Below are positions 62,317-64,000 of a stretch of 64,000 nt of DNA, in pieces. The number at the start of each line of letters is the position of its first letter. Position 1 is the first letter of the stretch. The DNA comes from Sporothrix humicola (Eukaryota > Ascomycota > Sordariomycetes > Ophiostomatales > Ophiostomataceae). The stretch is taken from positions 1 to 64,000 of the forward strand of contig WNYE01000001.1 of NCBI GenBank assembly GCA_021396245.1, written 5' to 3'. Both the position numbers and the translations under genes were made by a program. The notes beneath the pieces were generated by a model, which saw only the letters and a list, made by a program, of their open reading frames with translations, searched no databases and was not told the origin of the DNA.

Positions 62317-63720
62317 ATGGGCCAATTCGAGTCGTACGACGAGCCTCCACCGTACAGTGCCCCTGTGCAACGAGCTGCAAATCCATACAGTTCCCATGGA
62401 TACCCAAGACAACAATATGGACAGTATCAACAATCTGTGCCACAGCATCCAGCAGAGGCGATGACTTACACCAACAATCAATATACAGCTCCCCAGTTCA
62501 ATGGCAACCGACAGACATACCCTGCTCCAAACAACTTTCAGGCAGTGCAACAGTCTCTGACAGCCTCTCCCTCTCCCTCCTCTTCTCAGTCTGACGATGC
62601 CGAACTCGACGAGATTGCCGCACACTACCGTCGGTATTTGCAGCCTCGGCCGGCAGGAGGGTTCTTTTCGAGCCCTCCTTCGTCTCAACTTGCCCGTCCT
62701 ATCCTCATCCCACAAGCCTTTGCTGTCAGTTTCCACCAGCCGCCGGCGCCGTTCCTCCGTGCATATCCTCCAGTCTTGTCGACGCCCAACATTGGAATTC
62801 CTCCCGCCCTCTTCGTCGCCATTATGGACGCCCTCAATTTGTGTTTGGCCCCGCCGCCGCCCCTCCAAGCTTTGGAGATCGTCGGCCAAGGCGTCGGCTT
62901 CATCCCGCACCACATTGCCCAGGGCGTGTCGGCCGGGATTGGCGTCGTCGCGGGAGTCGGCGTGGCGGCGACGCGGATCACGCGCCTTAAAAAGTTTTTG
63001 GCAAAAGTGAACACGGACGTCTTTTCCCCGCGGAGTCTCGTGATGGAGGTCGTCAAAGACGAGGCGGCGTTGAGGCTGGCGGGCGTTGAGGCAGCGAGAC
63101 TGCCACAGGTGCCTCCCGCCAACACACCTCTCAATGTTGCTGTCCATGCTCGCCTAACGCAACTGGCACCATACACTCAGCCTTTGTCGTTCGATGTCCC
63201 CCCACCGGCTGTCCCAAAGGGTCTGATGGATCGGATCAGCGCCCGGCAGGCGGCGTCGCGTGTCGCCAAAGACGCCAAAAAGGGCGAGAAGCAGCTGCAA
63301 AAGCGGGAGGACAAACTTCGAAAGATGGAAACGAAGATGGGGGGGAGAGTAGAGAGGCGCTCGTCGTCGGACAGTGACAGTTCAGACGACCGCTCGAGTG
63401 TCGATGGCGCATCCATCCATGCCATGTTTGACAGGCGGCGGCAAGAGGCCGAGCAACGGGGTGACTGGAAAGAGATGGCCAAGATTGAAAAGAAGCGAGC
63501 AAAAGAGATGGAAGACTTTCTCAAGAAGCAGCAGAAGCGTGGAAGAAAGCAAAGCAAGCACGGTGACAGACACGGCGACCGGTACGAAGACAAACAACAG
63601 CGAAAGTACGACAAAGACCTCCGCAAGTTGGACAAAAAGGAGCAGAAGCAGGATGAAAAGGACCAGAAAAAGATGGCAAAACTGCAGTGGATTGTCATCA
63701 AGAGTGTGGGTGGGCAATGA
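62317..63720 (+). CDS. Conserved fungal protein of unknown function, PPxY N-terminus and charged coiled-coil tail
   Basis: 467 residues from ATG 62317 (context CAAAATGG), intronless. The N-terminus MGQFESYDEPPPYSAP contains a PPxY motif (WW-domain ligand) in a Tyr/Gln/Pro-rich disordered stretch of about 120 residues. The middle (about 135-290) looks ordered: ARPILIPQAFAVSF, FLRAYPPVL, FVAIMDALNLCLAPPPPLQAL, then a glycine-rich helix segment GVSAGIGVVAGVGVAATRI that could associate with membranes. The last ~130 residues are Lys/Asp/Glu-rich and predicted coiled coil. I recall similar architecture in many ascomycetes without an assigned function. The domain order suggests an adaptor at a membrane or in ubiquitin-ligase (Rsp5-type) recruitment, which is only inference. 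Confidence 0.8.
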   Translation: MGQFESYDEPPPYSAPVQRAANPYSSHGYPRQQYGQYQQSVPQHPAEAMTYTNNQYTAPQFNGNRQTYPAPNNFQAVQQSLTASPSPSSSQSDDAELDEIAAHYRRYLQPRPAGGFFSSPPSSQLARPILIPQAFAVSFHQPPAPFLRAYPPVLSTPNIGIPPALFVAIMDALNLCLAPPPPLQALEIVGQGVGFIPHHIAQGVSAGIGVVAGVGVAATRITRLKKFLAKVNTDVFSPRSLVMEVVKDEAALRLAGVEAARLPQVPPANTPLNVAVHARLTQLAPYTQPLSFDVPPPAVPKGLMDRISARQAASRVAKDAKKGEKQLQKREDKLRKMETKMGGRVERRSSSDSDSSDDRSSVDGASIHAMFDRRRQEAEQRGDWKEMAKIEKKRAKEMEDFLKKQQKRGRKQSKHGDRHGDRYEDKQQRKYDKDLRKLDKKEQKQDEKDQKKMAKLQWIVIKSVGGQ

Positions 63721-63902
63721 AAGAAAAGAGACGAAAAAGAGACGAACAAGGGGAAGGAGAATAATCCAATGTATCCAATGTATTTGATCTGTATGTAAAA
63801 CAAAATTCCATCTAATATCCGTCATGCCATACCCAAGAGTGAATAAAACAAAAAATAAACGAAGGAAAGCAAAAGCAACAACAAAATGCAACATCACACG
63901 TA

Positions 63903-64000
63903 CTACCGGATGGCCACATGCGACTCCTTGTGCCGCGCCTGCTCCTCGGCCGCATCCATGTACAAGTCGATCAGGCAGCCCGCCGACCATGCTTGCGTGG
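63903..64000 (-). CDS. GDB1: Glycogen debranching enzyme, C-terminal end (partial)
   Basis: The last 32 codons of a minus-strand gene that continues beyond the window. It reads TQAWSAGCLIDLYMDA and ends KESHVAIR. The TQAWSA(G/S/A)C..DL block is the end of the amylo-alpha-1,6-glucosidase domain of eukaryotic glycogen debranching enzymes, which free glucose from the branch points of glycogen. With so few residues the call rests on one motif; other GH15/GH133-like enzymes share parts of it. Confidence 0.5.
   Translation of the reverse strand, partial: TQAWSAGCLIDLYMDAAEEQARHKESHVAIR

Overview
The window is nuclear DNA of a filamentous ascomycete (Pezizomycotina, probably a Sordariomycete). Three things point that way: compact GC-rich genes with one to four short introns (about 50-90 nt, GT-AG), typical fungal families (Pam17, Uba4, Slx9, a Zn2Cys6 regulator, a BTB-like protein), and a 7.8-kb AT-rich block that is a retrotransposon destroyed by transition mutations of the repeat-induced point mutation (RIP) type.

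Layout. 1-4.8 kb: housekeeping genes (3' part of PAM17, UBA4, an intron-containing tRNA-Ser, SLX9) with small repeats between them. 5.7-8.1 kb: a SUMO/NEDD8-type cysteine protease. 10.3-18.1 kb: one Ty3/Gypsy-order LTR element with 243-bp LTRs, heavily RIPed but with its reading frame still traceable. 19.3-39.2 kb: single genes, namely a large disordered lysine/proline-rich protein, a SAM methyltransferase, a secreted alpha/beta hydrolase divergent from a Zn2Cys6 factor, a BTB-like protein, an omega-type GST, a protein of unknown function with an in-frame minisatellite, and a zinc alcohol dehydrogenase.

39.6-61.4 kb is the most interesting part: an array of five diverged paralogs (called A to E here, orientations - + + - +) of a ~1140-1160-residue protein. 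It has an Fe(II)/2-oxoglutarate oxygenase core at about residues 140-245, a long middle region, a Cys-rich knuckle, a YLGxxY motif and a basic C-terminus. B is intact with all catalytic residues. D and E are intact ORFs that have lost the HxD iron ligands and the 2OG-binding arginine, so they look like pseudoenzymes. A and C keep the active-site residues but are broken by frameshifts, nonsense codons and deletions. All five, plus one orphan site, carry a related promoter module: a TTTAGCG-type box followed by paired RCGCGY half-sites. The box-to-pair spacing is 13 nt in the intact genes and 21-22 nt in the broken ones. A small secreted cysteine-containing protein gene sits between D and E. I know of no described function for this family, and this array is my candidate for an undescribed system.

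61.4-64 kb: a conserved fungal protein of unknown function and the C-terminal end of a probable glycogen debranching enzyme. All functions are read from motifs by eye; no database search was possible.
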